Shown here in pieces: positions 52,201 to 63,384 of a stretch of 64,000 nucleotides of DNA; positions within the stretch are counted from its first letter, which is position 1, and each line of letters opens with the position of its first letter. Under the pieces are notes generated by a model that had not been told where the DNA came from, made no database searches, and saw only the letters and a program-made list of their open reading frames with translations. Source of the stretch: Cacajao melanocephalus (Eukaryota; Chordata; Mammalia; Primates; Pitheciidae); the NCBI GenBank assembly GCA_963573385.1, contig CAUYLG010034930.1:124001-188000 (forward strand), in the 5' to 3' direction. The translations under genes and the position numbers were made by a program.

Positions 52201-53880
52201 GTTGATTTGCTCTTGACTTTCTAGTTTCTCTAGGTGTGATGTTAGGTTATGAATTTGAGATCTTTCTAATTTTTTTATGTGGGCATATAGCATTATAAAT
52301 GTTTCTCTTAACACTGCTTTAGGTAGGGCCCAGAAATTCTGTTAGGTTTTATCTTTGTTCTCATTAGTTTCAAGGAATTTCCTTATTACTCCGTTTTTTT
52401 GTTTGTTTTTTGTTTTTTTTTTTTGTGGGGGAGGGGGTAAGAGAGAGAGTTCTGTAGATGTTCGTTAGATCTATTTGGTCAAGTGTGGAATTCAGGTCCC
52501 AAATACCTTCATTATTTTCTGCTCTAATGATCTAATGTTGTCAATGGGGTGTTGACATCTTCCTCTATTCCCGTGTGGTTATCTACATCTTTTTGTAAGT
52601 CTCTAAGAACTTGTTTTATGAATGTGGGTGGTCCTGTCTTGGGTGTATATATATTTAGGATAGCTATGTTTTCTTGTTGAGTTGATTCCTTCACCATTAT
52701 GTAATGCCCTTTTTTGTCTTTTTTGATTGTTGTTGGTTTAAAGTCTGTTTTGTCTGAAATTAGAATACAGCCCCTGCTTTTTACTGTTTACTTTGTGGAT
52801 TTTTTTCCAACCCTTTACTATGAGCCTGTGGGTTTCATTGCATGTGGGATGGGTATCTTGAAGACAGCAAGTCTTGCTTCTTTATACGATTTGCCACTTT
52901 GTGCCTTTTAATTGGGGCATTTAGACCATATACATTCAATGTTATTGTTGATATGTGCAGATTTCATCATATTATCTTCTTGTTAGCTGGTTATTATGTA
53001 GACTTGATTGTGTGGTTGCTGTATAGTGACAGTGATTTATGTAGTTAAGTGTCTTTTCATGGTGGCTAGTAACATTCTTTCCTTCTAATTAGCACTCCCT
53101 TCAGGACCTCTTATAAAACAGGTCTGGTGGTAACAAATTCCCTTAGCATTTGCTCCTCTGAAAAGGATCTTATTTCTTCTTCATCTACAAAGTTTAGTTT
53201 CAATGGATATGAAACTCTCAGTTGCAATTTATTTTTTTGCATAACGCTTCATATAGGCCCCTAATCTCTTCTGGCTTGTAGAGTTTCTGCTCAAATGTCT
53301 GCTGTTAGCCTGATGGGGTTTCCTTTGTAGGTGACCTGCCCCTTCTCTATAGCTGCTTTGAACATTTTTTTTCTCTTACTTGAGTCTTAGGGAATCATAT
53401 GACTACATATCTTGTTGATGATCATCTTGTAATACCTTGCAGGGATTCTCTGCATTTCCTGAATTCAAATGTTGGAGAACTGGTCTTCGAGCTCTGAGGT
53501 TCTTTATTCAGCTTGGTTTATTCTGCTTGTAATATTTGCAATTATATTATGAAATTCTTGAAGTGAATTTTTCAGCTCTGTCAGGTCAGTTTGGTTCTTT
53601 CTTAAAATGGCTATTTCACCTTTCAGTTCTGTATCATTTTATTTCATTCCTTATAGTTCTTGGATTGGGTTTCAAGTTTCTCCTGAATCTTGATGACCTT
53701 TGTTCCTACCCTTTGCTCCTATTCTGAATTTGATGTCTGTCATTTCAATCATTTTCGCCTGGTGAAGAACAATTGCTGAAGAACTAGTGTATGTCATGTG
53801 GAGGTAACAAGACACTCTGGCTTTTTGAGTTACCAGGTTTCTTGATCTGGTCTTTCTCAGTAAGCTAATGCTCCTTCAAA
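49214..53880 (-). mobile_element. L1MA-type LINE, near full coding span, defective
   Basis: Reverse L1: 3' UTR (ggttcaggggtacatattta at 49236) first, then the ORF2 end, reverse transcriptase region (about 50.8-51.9 kb), endonuclease region, and ORF1 coiled-coil region (about 53.5-53.7 kb). Short readable pieces remain at 50829-51098 and 51690-51872 (the latter includes [17 protein letters not shown]). Stops and shifts separate them. The RT catalytic FADD reads FADN at 51099-51110. Near 52400 several hundred consensus bases are replaced by a T-rich/G-rich filler. It lies in the same direction as CTNND2. Confidence 0.93.
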
Positions 53881-54120
53881 AAGACTGTTTTTTTAATGCT
53901 AATAGTATGCTAAAACTTTGTGCCTGGATTGAACATAAAATCCAGAAAAGAAAAGCAAAATAATTTTAAACAGTTATAAAGTCTATGCTGCAAGCACTAC
54001 AAAATTATTAACAAGAGGCTGATCCAAGAGTATAGAAAAATTTTTTTAAATATAACTTCTATCCGATCTGAGTGGAAAAAAATACAGTACTCAAAAACTG
54101 AGTAATAGATAAAACAATTG

Positions 54121-54649
54121 TTTAGTTGTTATGTGAAAAGTCAATAATCACCTCTCAGTATTTTAAGAATATATTTAAACTGATAAATTAAAGGAAATGT
54201 AATTTCAGTATAAAAATTCATACTACCATTATAAAATGTTGCTTAAAACATTGATAAATTACACAATATCTGGTTTACAAATATTCAAACAACTTAGAAA
54301 AATAAAAACAAGATAAAGACAAATTTCTCAAAAGTCATATTTTATGGGTATTCTGCTAGTTTTCCCTTATCCATTTACATATATATGTAAAGATACACAC
54401 ATATACATATACACATGTGCATACATATACATACACACAAACACACACATACACTCTTAACAAAAATCTGATGATGCTATATACATTATCCTGTAACATT
54501 TTTTTTTTCAATCAGTATGTCTTGGAGACCATTTCAGACCATTACTTACGAATTTATCATGTTGTTTAAATCAGTATGCAGCTATCCCATTGTACTGATG
54601 TATCATTTTTAGTTTTCTCCTCTACAAATGCTTTTTTCATTGCACTGCT
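54121..54649 (+). repeat. Tandem duplication, unit 1 (about 529 bases)
   Basis: Similarity to unit 2 begins at tttagttgttatgtgaaaag and holds to about 54649. It includes old L1M-like minus-strand sequence (agtatgcagctatcccattg) and a (TA/CA)n stretch at about 54380-54450. Confidence 0.92.
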
Positions 54650-54943
54650 TTTAGTTTTTATCTGAAAAGTCAATAATGACCTCTAAGTATTTTAAGAATA
54701 TATTTAAACTGATAAGTTAAAGGAAATGTAACTCCAATATACAAATTTATTAATACCATTATAAAATGTTGCTTAACACATTGAAAAATTACACATTTAG
54801 TTTTCAGATATTCATACAACTTAATAAAAACATATAGACAAATTTCTGAGCAGTCACATTTTATGGGTATTCTGTTAGTTTTCCCTTATCTATTTACATA
54901 TATATGTAAAGGTACACACATATACATATACACATGCACAAAG

Positions 54944-54982
<39 letters not shown>

Positions 54983-55166
54983 TAACAAAAATTTGATGAT
55001 GCTATAGATATTGTTCTGTGACTTTTTTTTTTCCAATCAGTATGACCTGGAGACCATTTCAGCTCATTACTTATGAATTTATCATGTTGTTTAAATCTGT
55101 ATGCAGCTATCCCATTGTATTGATGTATCATTTTTAGTACTCTCTACGAATGCATTTTTCATTTCG
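54650..55166 (+). repeat. Tandem duplication, unit 2 (about 517 bases)
   Basis: Head-to-tail copy of unit 1: attttaagaatatatttaaa, accattataaaatgttgctt, ttatgggtattctgttagtt and tttatcatgttgtttaaatc recur in order. Small indels and scattered substitutions suggest an old event. Similarity stops near 55166, where L1M-like sequence continues. Confidence 0.92.
54948..54975. repeat. (AC)14 microsatellite in unit 2
   Basis: A pure AC run where unit 1 has interrupted TA/CA steps. Confidence 0.95.
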
Positions 55167-55350
55167 CTCAAATATAGGTGTTGAAATCAGAATCACTTTA
55201 TAAGGGTGTATGTGTGTATGTGTATTATTTTGGAATAAATTCCTAGAAATGAATTTGCTGTGTCTAAGAATACAAACATCTTAAGCTGTGACAGATGCTG
55301 CCATCTTGTTCCCAAAGCCTTTCCAAAGGAGACTTCATCAACAACATAAA
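55167..55350 (-). mobile_element. L1M-like fragment
   Basis: ttttggaataaattcctaga, aatgaatttgctgtgtctaa and agatgctgccatcttgttcc follow the order of an old L1 reverse strand, continuing from the duplicated block. Confidence 0.45.
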
Positions 55351-55354
55351 GGAA

Positions 55355-55975
55355 TGACAAATTACATGCACTTTGGCAAGCACAGATATAAGTGATCATT
55401 TAAATTTTTAATAATCTGATAGTTAAAATGTAATTTATAATTGTTTTGTAAAAAATGACATTTTAAAATGTAGAGTCCATTAGACAACAAGCTGATTCCA
55501 ATAACAGAAAACATCAGTCATTTTTCTATGACTTATCAAGTTAGTGTTGTTATTTTTCTCTTATAGCACTTTACAGAATTTACTGCAATTGCAGATAAAA
55601 ATCTTCTGACCCCTACATCCATTGTATAAAGTCATTACTTTTAACTTCATTTCGCAAATGTAGAAAGAGGAGACGCATGTAAAATAAATAAGATGTACAG
55701 TCTCAGAGGGTAGTAGGGGCAGTCAACGATTTTAAACTAAATTTCTGACACCTTGTCATGTATTATTTTGATTAGAACCCAGAACAGTCAATGTTTGGAT
55801 GTAACAGTTCTTTTGCATATACATCCTATTATGAAACAATACACATTAGTTTCAAGGAAGTTGTTTTTATAATTTTAGATTAATCCTTCAGTTTTGTCAC
55901 TAGACAGTAATTACTTTTGAAATCCCGAAGATAAGAAGCCATAGTTTTAATTCCCTATATTACCAATATCTATTT
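55355..55975. other. Unassigned intronic sequence
   Basis: A weak MIR-like stretch may lie near 55640-55760; otherwise nothing recognised. Confidence 0.3.
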
Positions 55976-55979
55976 ACAA

Positions 55980-56290
55980 TTTGTAATTAATAATAATTGT
56001 ATACATTCATGGGGGAGTGCAACATGATGCTTTGATATATATTTAAGGTGTGGAATGATTAAGTCAGAATAGCTAACACATTTATCGCCTCAAATACATT
56101 TTTTCTGGCAAATAAAAAATTTCACCCCTACTCTTTTACCAATATTGAAATATGCAATGCAGTTACTTTAGTTACTATTCTGTATAATAGATCAGGAAGC
56201 TCATTCATCCTGTCTAACTGAAACTTTGCACCTTTTGACAAATATTTCCCCTTTCCCCATCCACCTAGGCTTAGCATCTGGTAACAACCA
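55980..56290 (-). mobile_element. Old L1 3' UTR fragment
   Basis: tgctttgatatatatttaag, gtgtggaatgattaagtcag, aatagctaacacatttatcg, cctcaaatacat and agttactattctgtataata follow the order of an L1M/L1MA 3' UTR reverse strand. Confidence 0.55.
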
Positions 56291-56305
56291 CACAGTATCT
56301 TTTTA

Positions 56306-56669
56306 TTATTATACTTTAAGTTTAGGGGTACATGTGCAGATTTTGCGGGTTTGTAACATAGGTATACACATGCCATGGTGGTGGTTTGCTGCATCCATTG
56401 TCTCATCATCTACATTAGGTATTTCTCCTAATGCTATCCCTCCCTAATCCCCCCATTCCCTGTTATTCCTCCCCTAGGCCCCACCGCCCAGGTCCCGGTG
56501 TGTGATGTTCCCCTCCCTGTGTCCATGTGTTCTCATTGTCCAACACCCACTTATGAGTGAGAACATGCTGTGTTTGGTTTTCTGTTCTTTTGTCAATTTG
56601 CTGAGAATGATGGTTTCCAGTTTCATCCATGTCCCTGCAAAGGACATGAACTCCTCCTTTTTTAGGGTT
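56306..56669 (-). mobile_element. 5'-truncated L1PA-type 3' end
   Basis: ttattatactttaagtttag, gggtacatgtgcagattttg, aggtatacacatgccatggt, gtgtccatgtgttctcattg and tgtccctgcaaaggacatga. GTATCTTTTTA (56295-56305) and GCATCTTTTTA (56670-56680) flank it as a near-perfect target duplication. It is inserted beside the older L1 3' UTR fragment. Confidence 0.93.
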
Positions 56670-56684
56670 GCATCTTTTTAATGT

Positions 56685-57405
56685 GTTGTAAAGACGATTA
56701 TCTTCTAAACGACCATGCTTATTCAAAACTCCAAAAGCAAATTTCAGAAAAGCTGTAATTTCTCTGTGTTTACAATTATTTTATGTAATCATATTTTAAA
56801 TCTTAGATATGAGTAAATAGGTTTGTTTAAAATGTCATATTCCCAGTCTAAAAATGGTAATATTTAACATTTCAAAATTCATTTGTACCATTCTCTTCTG
56901 TACTTTTAAAAGTAATTTCTCTGACCAATTAAATGATTCTATGTTTAGGAAAACTCTCCTTATGGCATTAGGCTTCACATATTTTATTTTCTTCATTCTT
57001 TCTTTTCAGTACATTTAGAATGTTTCAAATCAGGAGCAGTTACTACTCTCTAATACATAAATTATTGTTGAATAAAATGTCAAATATTTTAATGTTTAGG
57101 TGTAAGAAAATCAGTCAGTTATAAATGTTCAAAATATTAGACAAATTTAAAATAAAACAAGAATAACCTATAGAAAAAAGAAACTTTGGCTTTATGTCAA
57201 AAAACAAAACTTTTGTAAATTAGATAGGAAGCACTTCCTTCTTTACACAGAAATATTTTAGCATGATTTGTCTTTCTGAAGAGAGAGGTCCAAGCATGAA
57301 CCTAATTGGAATCTTTTTATGTCCCTGTTTTTTGACAAACTGTCATCTCCAAACGACAATTGGGAGATGAAATTTTAATCAATTAGGGATGATTATTTAT
57401 TTATT
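56685..57405. other. Unassigned AT-rich intronic sequence
   Basis: No recognised element. Confidence 0.35.
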
Positions 57406-57409
57406 TTCA

Positions 57410-57592
57410 ATTTTTTGAGACGGAATGTTACTCTGTTACCCAGGCTGGAGTGCAGTGGCACAATCTCGGCTCACTGTAACCTCCGCCTCCCGGATTCAAG
57501 TGATTCTCTGCCTCAGCCTCCCGAGTAGCTAGAATTACAGGCACCCACCACTACGCCAGCTAATTTTTGTAGTTTTAGTAGAGACAGGGTTT
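57410..57592 (-). mobile_element. 5'-truncated Alu
   Basis: Short poly-T, gagacggaatgttactctgt through the right monomer to gtagttttagtagagacagg, ending abruptly at 'gttt' in the left monomer. No clear target duplication. Confidence 0.93.
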
Positions 57593-57599
57593 GCAAAAA

Positions 57600-58040
57600 T
57601 GGTTTTATGTTCCATCTATTGTGAAACCCTTACTAACCTGGAGGAGCTAGTAAAAGCATAATTGCAAAGGCTTAAAATCAGAATTTTCTTTTTATAAACA
57701 TGTCCAAGGGTCTTAAAGAAAATGATACATAAAGATAAATCAACATTATGTTTCCTTTTAAAATCTCAATTATGCAAACATGGTAAGGTATATAGATTTT
57801 TTGTTAGACAAAGCATAAATATTCAACTACAAAAGGTTTTTTCTATATTTACTTTATAATCAGGTTTATTATCAATTAATTTTTCTATGTGTTAGATTAA
57901 AAAGCTATAAAAATGCATGTTAGTGTCATACTAAAATTGGCATGTATGCTAAAGATTATTATCTATACACAGATCATTATGCATATGAGGTAATAAAATT
58001 CTAAGTTATAAAGAGAAATTTTTACAGTGTAATAATACTG
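57600..58040. other. Unassigned AT-rich intronic sequence
   Basis: No recognised element. Confidence 0.35.
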
Positions 58041-58044
58041 ATTG

Positions 58045-58205
58045 TATACGTACTATGGACCTGGCATTATTCTAAGCTCTTCGCCAGTACTGACTCAATT
58101 AATACAGCAATGCTATGCTTCAGTTCTATTAGTATCCTCTTTTCTAGATGATGGAACTGAGATCCAGAGACATTAACCCCCCCAAGGTGGCAAAGGAAAG
58201 GGCTA
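58045..58205 (-). mobile_element. MIR
   Basis: Reverse MIR: tactatggacctggcattat, tctaagctcttcgccagtac, tagatgatggaactgagatc, cagagacattaac, aaggtggcaaagg. Confidence 0.75.
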
Positions 58206-58209
58206 TTGT

Positions 58210-59400
58210 TTAAACATACATAGCTTATGGTTCAGTCACTACACTGTGCTGCTAATCTACTGGATGCCTCTTAATACTAATATCAGTTTGGTAAATTATT
58301 CATTAATTAAAAAATCATTCATGGACCACATACTTTGCCAAGTAAAGTACTTGGCATTGAGTATAGGATGCCAAAAAAAATTCTTATTTATCCCTTCTTC
58401 CTACTTTGGAGGAGCCATAGGTAAAACAATTAATATAGTAATTGAATCTAAAGCATGCATTTTTGTTATGAAGAAGGAAGGTCTGTAAGTAGGAATGACT
58501 TCAGTGAGCTTATTACTTTGGTGTTCTAGTGCCTACCACAATGGCCAACAAGTATTCTAGAAGCTCTTGTAAATGGCTCCATTCTGCAATCCTTATTACC
58601 CAGCCCCTCACTGCACCTGTGGTCATCTGTCTACTCCATGGGAGTCTGGGACCCTTCTGCCTCCACTGGTTAAGGGGCGACTGCCAGGAGTTAGCTGTGC
58701 TGCTTCCAAACCCAACATTCCAATTTTGTCTAACAATTATATTACGTGATTAAACATACGTAAGACAGTAAGACATAACTGCATCAAGAATAGTTTTTGT
58801 CATTTTATGAATACTTGCTGAAATTCCTTTAAGATAAGCCATTAAAAAATGCTGTGGAATTATAGATAAGATCATTGTAAACAGCAAAGGAAAAATAATA
58901 AACATCTAGAAGGATTCTTCTTTAAAATACTTGGTAAGTGTCTTAGATTCCTTGCTTTAAATCAACAAACTGCAAATCCTAAAGGAAGGAAGGAAGAATA
59001 GGGATCGAAGCAGCCAGAATGCTCGTTTGGTATTATGACGAGCAGATTCACATTGAAATAACTGACCTAGGTCCTATATAGTTAGTGAACACAGGTACAA
59101 TTAAGTTAAAAATAAAATGAATACAGCATTTAAGTAGTTTTTTTTTAATGATTCCCTATTTTAAATGACTTTTCTTAACTCAATCACTTGGTTAAAAAGT
59201 TTTTACCAACCAGTGTCTCAATATTTATTGGTTGAATGAAAGAAAGAATGAACAGTAAGTGAATTGATCGTGTGTAACCTATTCTGACTGCTATGTGATT
59301 GTTTAGTTGGTCTTTTCATTGTATGAATATTTGTTTTGCCTGGAATCATTTACTTACCAGATCAATCAGTCATTTATTAACTTAATTAAGAAACAAGTGG
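58210..59400. other. Unassigned intronic sequence
   Basis: No gene. Open frames at 58246-58488 and 58529-58753 have no recognisable domain. Confidence 0.35.
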
Positions 59401-59404
59401 GTAC

Positions 59405-59720
59405 TGGTACTTGATGATGTCAATAATTCCAGCAAAGACGATGATACTGCAGTGTTGAAGCCTGTTTTGTTTCGCCTGGAATCTGCCTCTGCTCCCTTGT
59501 GACTCCGTCTGCGCACAGCATCCGCGTGAGGCAATGCACTTGATAGACCAATTTCATGAAACTGTAATTACTCTGAGAACGATGCTAAATTTAAATTGTA
59601 CAAGTGACTGAATTTCAATTTAGAATAACAAATCTACACATCATCTTATTGGAAAATCATTATCTAATTTCTGTGTACCACACATATAATTTGCACAATT
59701 GAGAAAAAAAAAGTCTCTCA
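59405..59720. other. Candidate conserved non-coding element
   Basis: Single-copy in appearance. Seven CpGs fall between 59438 and 59581 (for example 59473, 59506, 59512, 59523, 59525) in a CpG-poor setting, next to TGTAATTACT and other ATTA-type homeodomain sites. Function is inferred only. Confidence 0.3.
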
Positions 59721-60594
59721 ATTAGCTATTTTTAAAAGTGAAACAGCTTTGTGAACTTTCAACAGAGGATTAAAGTTCCACTGATATACTGAACAAAGTG
59801 AACTATAGGAAGAAGAATATTAACCAGAAATTAATTTGTAGATTTTATATTCAAGATGGTACAATATCTAGTCACAATCTAATCACTGTATAGGTACCAA
59901 GGGAAAAGTAAATAATAAAGTATTGAATTTTAATTTCATATATTTAAATTTGTATCAAAATATGTCAATAAACTCAAGTTATTAGAGTTGTTACCTACTG
60001 ATTTAGAACAAACAACTGCAGTACAGAAGATGAGCCTTGTATGAATAGAGGAACCTGTTTTGGCTGTAAAAGACTTCATTAGGTTTTCAAGTAGTGTAGG
60101 CCCTAACACTAATTATTTCTGATACTATACACTATTTTATACAAAAAAAATGTGTAGCTTACATTGGTAACCAATAAAACTTCCTATTTAAAACATAAAT
60201 TGATCCCATTAGTTACTGCAATGGGCAAATTTGGAAAACTAGATTCTACCACAATTAGAAAAAATGTGGAAACTGAAAAATGAAGAGACCAGGTCACATA
60301 TATAGATTAAGTGATAATAGTCAAATCAATAAGAGAAAACACTATGTTATCCACAGGCATACGTGATTTCTATTATATTCAGTTTCTATTATCTAGAAGA
60401 TTAAATGCACCTTTAAATATAAAAATATGCTTATTGATATAACTGGATAAAATTTCCATTTTACTTTGTCAATTTTAGAGTCCCCTACAAAAATGGCATC
60501 CATTCCACACATTTCTTCTTGGCACACAGCAAAAACTACAGAAGGACATGAGCAGCCCTTGAGCAGCAGAAGGGAGAGTAAGGACTCTTTGCCC

Positions 60595-60735
60595 AGACAT
60601 CTTATAAATGGGAGAGTAATGAGGCATAAAGAAATTAAGTAACATTTTCAAGGTCATACCCTGAGTCTTTAATAGAGCAGAGAATAGAACCATAAGTCTT
60701 GGCTATTAGACCTACACTGTAATGGCTAGAGCATG
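60595..60735 (-). mobile_element. MIR
   Basis: Reverse MIR: aatgaggcataaagaaatta, agtaacattttcaaggtcat, atagagcagagaatagaacc, ataagtcttggctattagac, ctacactgtaatggctagag. Confidence 0.65.
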
Positions 60736-60739
60736 CTTC

Positions 60740-61185
60740 CAATCTCGCACAATGAACCAAAATGAAGTACCTGGGACGAGACAAGCCTCAAATGTGCATA
60801 TGAAACACTTGCTTATCCAAGAAACTAAATGACCCAAAAGAGAATTATTTTGAAAAGTAAATTAAAGACAAAATAAAGCTCCATTACAATTTCCAAAGGA
60901 AAGCTTGCTTTAAGATGGATGATAGCGATCAAGCACATTTCTCCTTTGCTTGCTTTTATTCATGACGTATTTTGCAATGACCTTGTGAATTTAACCCAGG
61001 CCTTCATGATCAGTCCTGGAGTTGCCTGGAGCAGCTCTGTACAGCAGTGCATCTTCCAAATGGACTGGTCAAATCCCGGTACTGCCTTTTGTCTAGTTCT
61101 TTTCTCCTGCTCATATGTGGATTTGGATTTGAAACCACACATCTAGTTCACAAAAGAATAATTCACCAACTGAATTTTGCCTGGA
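60740..61185. other. Unassigned intronic sequence
   Basis: No recognised element; frames on both strands at 60919-61146 shadow each other. Confidence 0.35.
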
Positions 61186-61189
61186 CAAC

Positions 61190-61434
61190 TGTTGAGTTCT
61201 CATGAGATCTGGCTTTTTAAAAATGTATAGCACTTCCCTTCACTCTCTCTATCCTGCTGGCCATGTGAAGACTATACATGATTCCTCTTCAGCTTCCCTC
61301 ATGATTATATGTTTCCTGAGGCCTTCCCAGCCATGCTTCCTGTATACTCTGCAGACCCATGAGCCAATTAATCCTCTTTTCTTCATACTCAGTTTCAGGT
61401 AGTTCTTCATAGCACTGTGAGAATGAACTAATAC
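61190..61434 (+). mobile_element. MST-type LTR, 3' part only
   Basis: gttctcatgagatctggctt, tttaaaaatgtatagcactt, cctcatgattatatgtttcc, tgaggccttcccagccatgc, gaatgaactaataca. The 5' half of the LTR is absent. Confidence 0.87.
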
Positions 61435-61439
61435 AGTAA

Positions 61440-62020
61440 AGGCTTACATAAGGCAATGAAAATGGGAGAAACACTCTCTACTCAGAGCCATTGTCCTTTC
61501 TGCCCAAGTACCCAAGCCCATGTAACCCTACGACAGTAAATGGACTTGATGGACTAAAACTACTGTAGGTCATTTCATTGTAGGATCATGACCCGTTCTG
61601 CACAGATTATTTTGTTTATTAATGTTCCACCTGCCTGTACTTCAATTGACCAGAGAAACTCTTATAGAAGAAACACTGACTTAGCTTAATTGTCTTCCAA
61701 ATTTGATCCAATGAGCACGACAAGAGTTTCTAAAGTAAGTAATAAATGATTCAGAGGAAATGGCTTCCCTGAATGCTACTTGAAAAATTTCATATTAGTA
61801 AATTCACTCACCTAACTTCAGATGCTCTCACTGAATGGAAAAACATCTTTACAAGGCACTTTTTAGTGTCAAAAATAGACTTCAATGTGTACAACAGAAA
61901 TTAGTTGTTTTGGTTGATCAGTAGCCATTTTCCCTGTTTTTGTTCATTGCACCTTGATTTTCCTTGACAGACTTACCCATCTTGACACTGCATGAAGTTT
62001 TGTGGACTCTCAATCAAGGT
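61440..62020. other. Unassigned intronic sequence
   Basis: No recognised element. Confidence 0.35.
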
Positions 62021-62024
62021 TCCA

Positions 62025-62530
62025 GAACTCTGCAGGCAGAGTAGTGGCCTCAAAGGATATCCAAATTCCCAATCCCTGGAACTTCTAAATATGTTACATT
62101 AAATGGCAAGGAATATTAATAAACATGAAAGTGAAGTTTCTAACTAGCTGACTCTGAGATGGGGAGATTATGCTGGATTATCTGGCTGAACCCAATATAA
62201 TCACAGTCTCCTTATGAGTGGAAGAGGGAGGCAGGAAAGTCAGAGTCAGGAAGGAATGTGACAAAGAACGAAGGAATGATGTAATGGCTGGCGTTGAAGA
62301 TGGAAGGGTCCAAGAGCCAAGGAATGTTGGCAGCCTCTAGAAGTCAGAGAAGGCAGGGAAATGGATTCTCTTCTAGAGCCTTCAGAAGCAGTGGAGTCCT
62401 ACCAACACCTTGATGTTGTCGAAGTGAGGCTCATTTCAGACTCCTGGCCTCCAGAAGTAGAAAATAATAAATTTGTATTGTATAAAGTCACCACATTTGT
62501 GATAATCTGTTACAGCAGACACAGGAGAAT
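62025..62530 (+). mobile_element. Old LTR-like repeat (MLT/ERVL class, not assigned)
   Basis: ggcagagtagtggcctcaaa, gagatggggagattatgctg, gattatctggctgaacccaa, tataatcacagtctccttat, gagccaaggaatgttggcag, cctctagaagtcagagaagg, tcagactcctggcctccaga, aataataaatttgtattgta. The layout with a late AATAAA is LTR-like. Confidence 0.65.
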
Positions 62531-62534
62531 ATCC

Positions 62535-63380
62535 TTCCCTGGCCAATTGTGGTCATGTCTCTAAGTGAGTGGGCTCCTCTTGGGATCTAAACCATAAGAA
62601 AAGCAACACAAGGACAGAAAACAGTTGAACTTGATGCTGCCAGTGAGGACACCCCAAAGTCACTGTCTATTAGTCCCTGATGCTTATATCCCTGGAGTTC
62701 TCCTGGGTCCTGCCCTTCCTAACTCCTGGCTTTTGGATATTTCCTTTTCTTTTATGAGCATCTTATATGGTTCCAACAAGTGACTTTTCCTTTCCCCCTG
62801 GAAGCAAATCAGTGGTTTCTTCAACTTGTAACCAAAGATCATAACTGATACAGTTCAGTCAGCTATGTAACCAGGTTCTAGCAAAGCCATTAGTTGACTG
62901 TGCTATGAAACACACATTTTCTGTGGGCCAGAAACTGTGCTCAGCACTGAGGATCAAATAATCAACAACAAAAGCAGTTTCTACTACAGAGTGTTACCAA
63001 ATGAGTAGCCAATATGCAGAACTGATTCACATGAATAAAAGCTAAACTCGCACAAAGAAAAAAAAAGTGTCCAGACAAAAAATAAGGAATATCATCTAAC
63101 TCAGACTGCAAATTTATCCATTTCTATTGGCCATGGCCATGGGGCAACAGGAATATGGTAAAATTTATCCTCAAGAAGTGAGTCATTAATCCCGCCCTGC
63201 CACCCTCCCTTCCTTCCTCATAAAGAAAATGTTTATGATCCCCTATTTGATGCATTGATCATAGGGAATACCAGACCAATTTAAGGCAGACAAGCAAAGT
63301 CAGAGGATCTTGAAGTTCTGTGATTCCAAGTTGGGGGCAGATTAATTAAGAGACAGTATCTATAATGAAACAAATGTTCT
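62535..63380. other. Unassigned sequence with an L2-like fragment
   Basis: 62920-63000 (gccagaaactgtgctcagca, ctgaggatcaaataatcaac) is L2-like. The rest is unassigned. Confidence 0.4.
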
Positions 63381-63384
63381 AATG

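Noticed and set aside
54121..55166. Repeated units considered as a CRISPR-like array or satellite
   Set aside because: There are only two long units, no spacers, and a mammalian setting; it is a simple tandem duplication.
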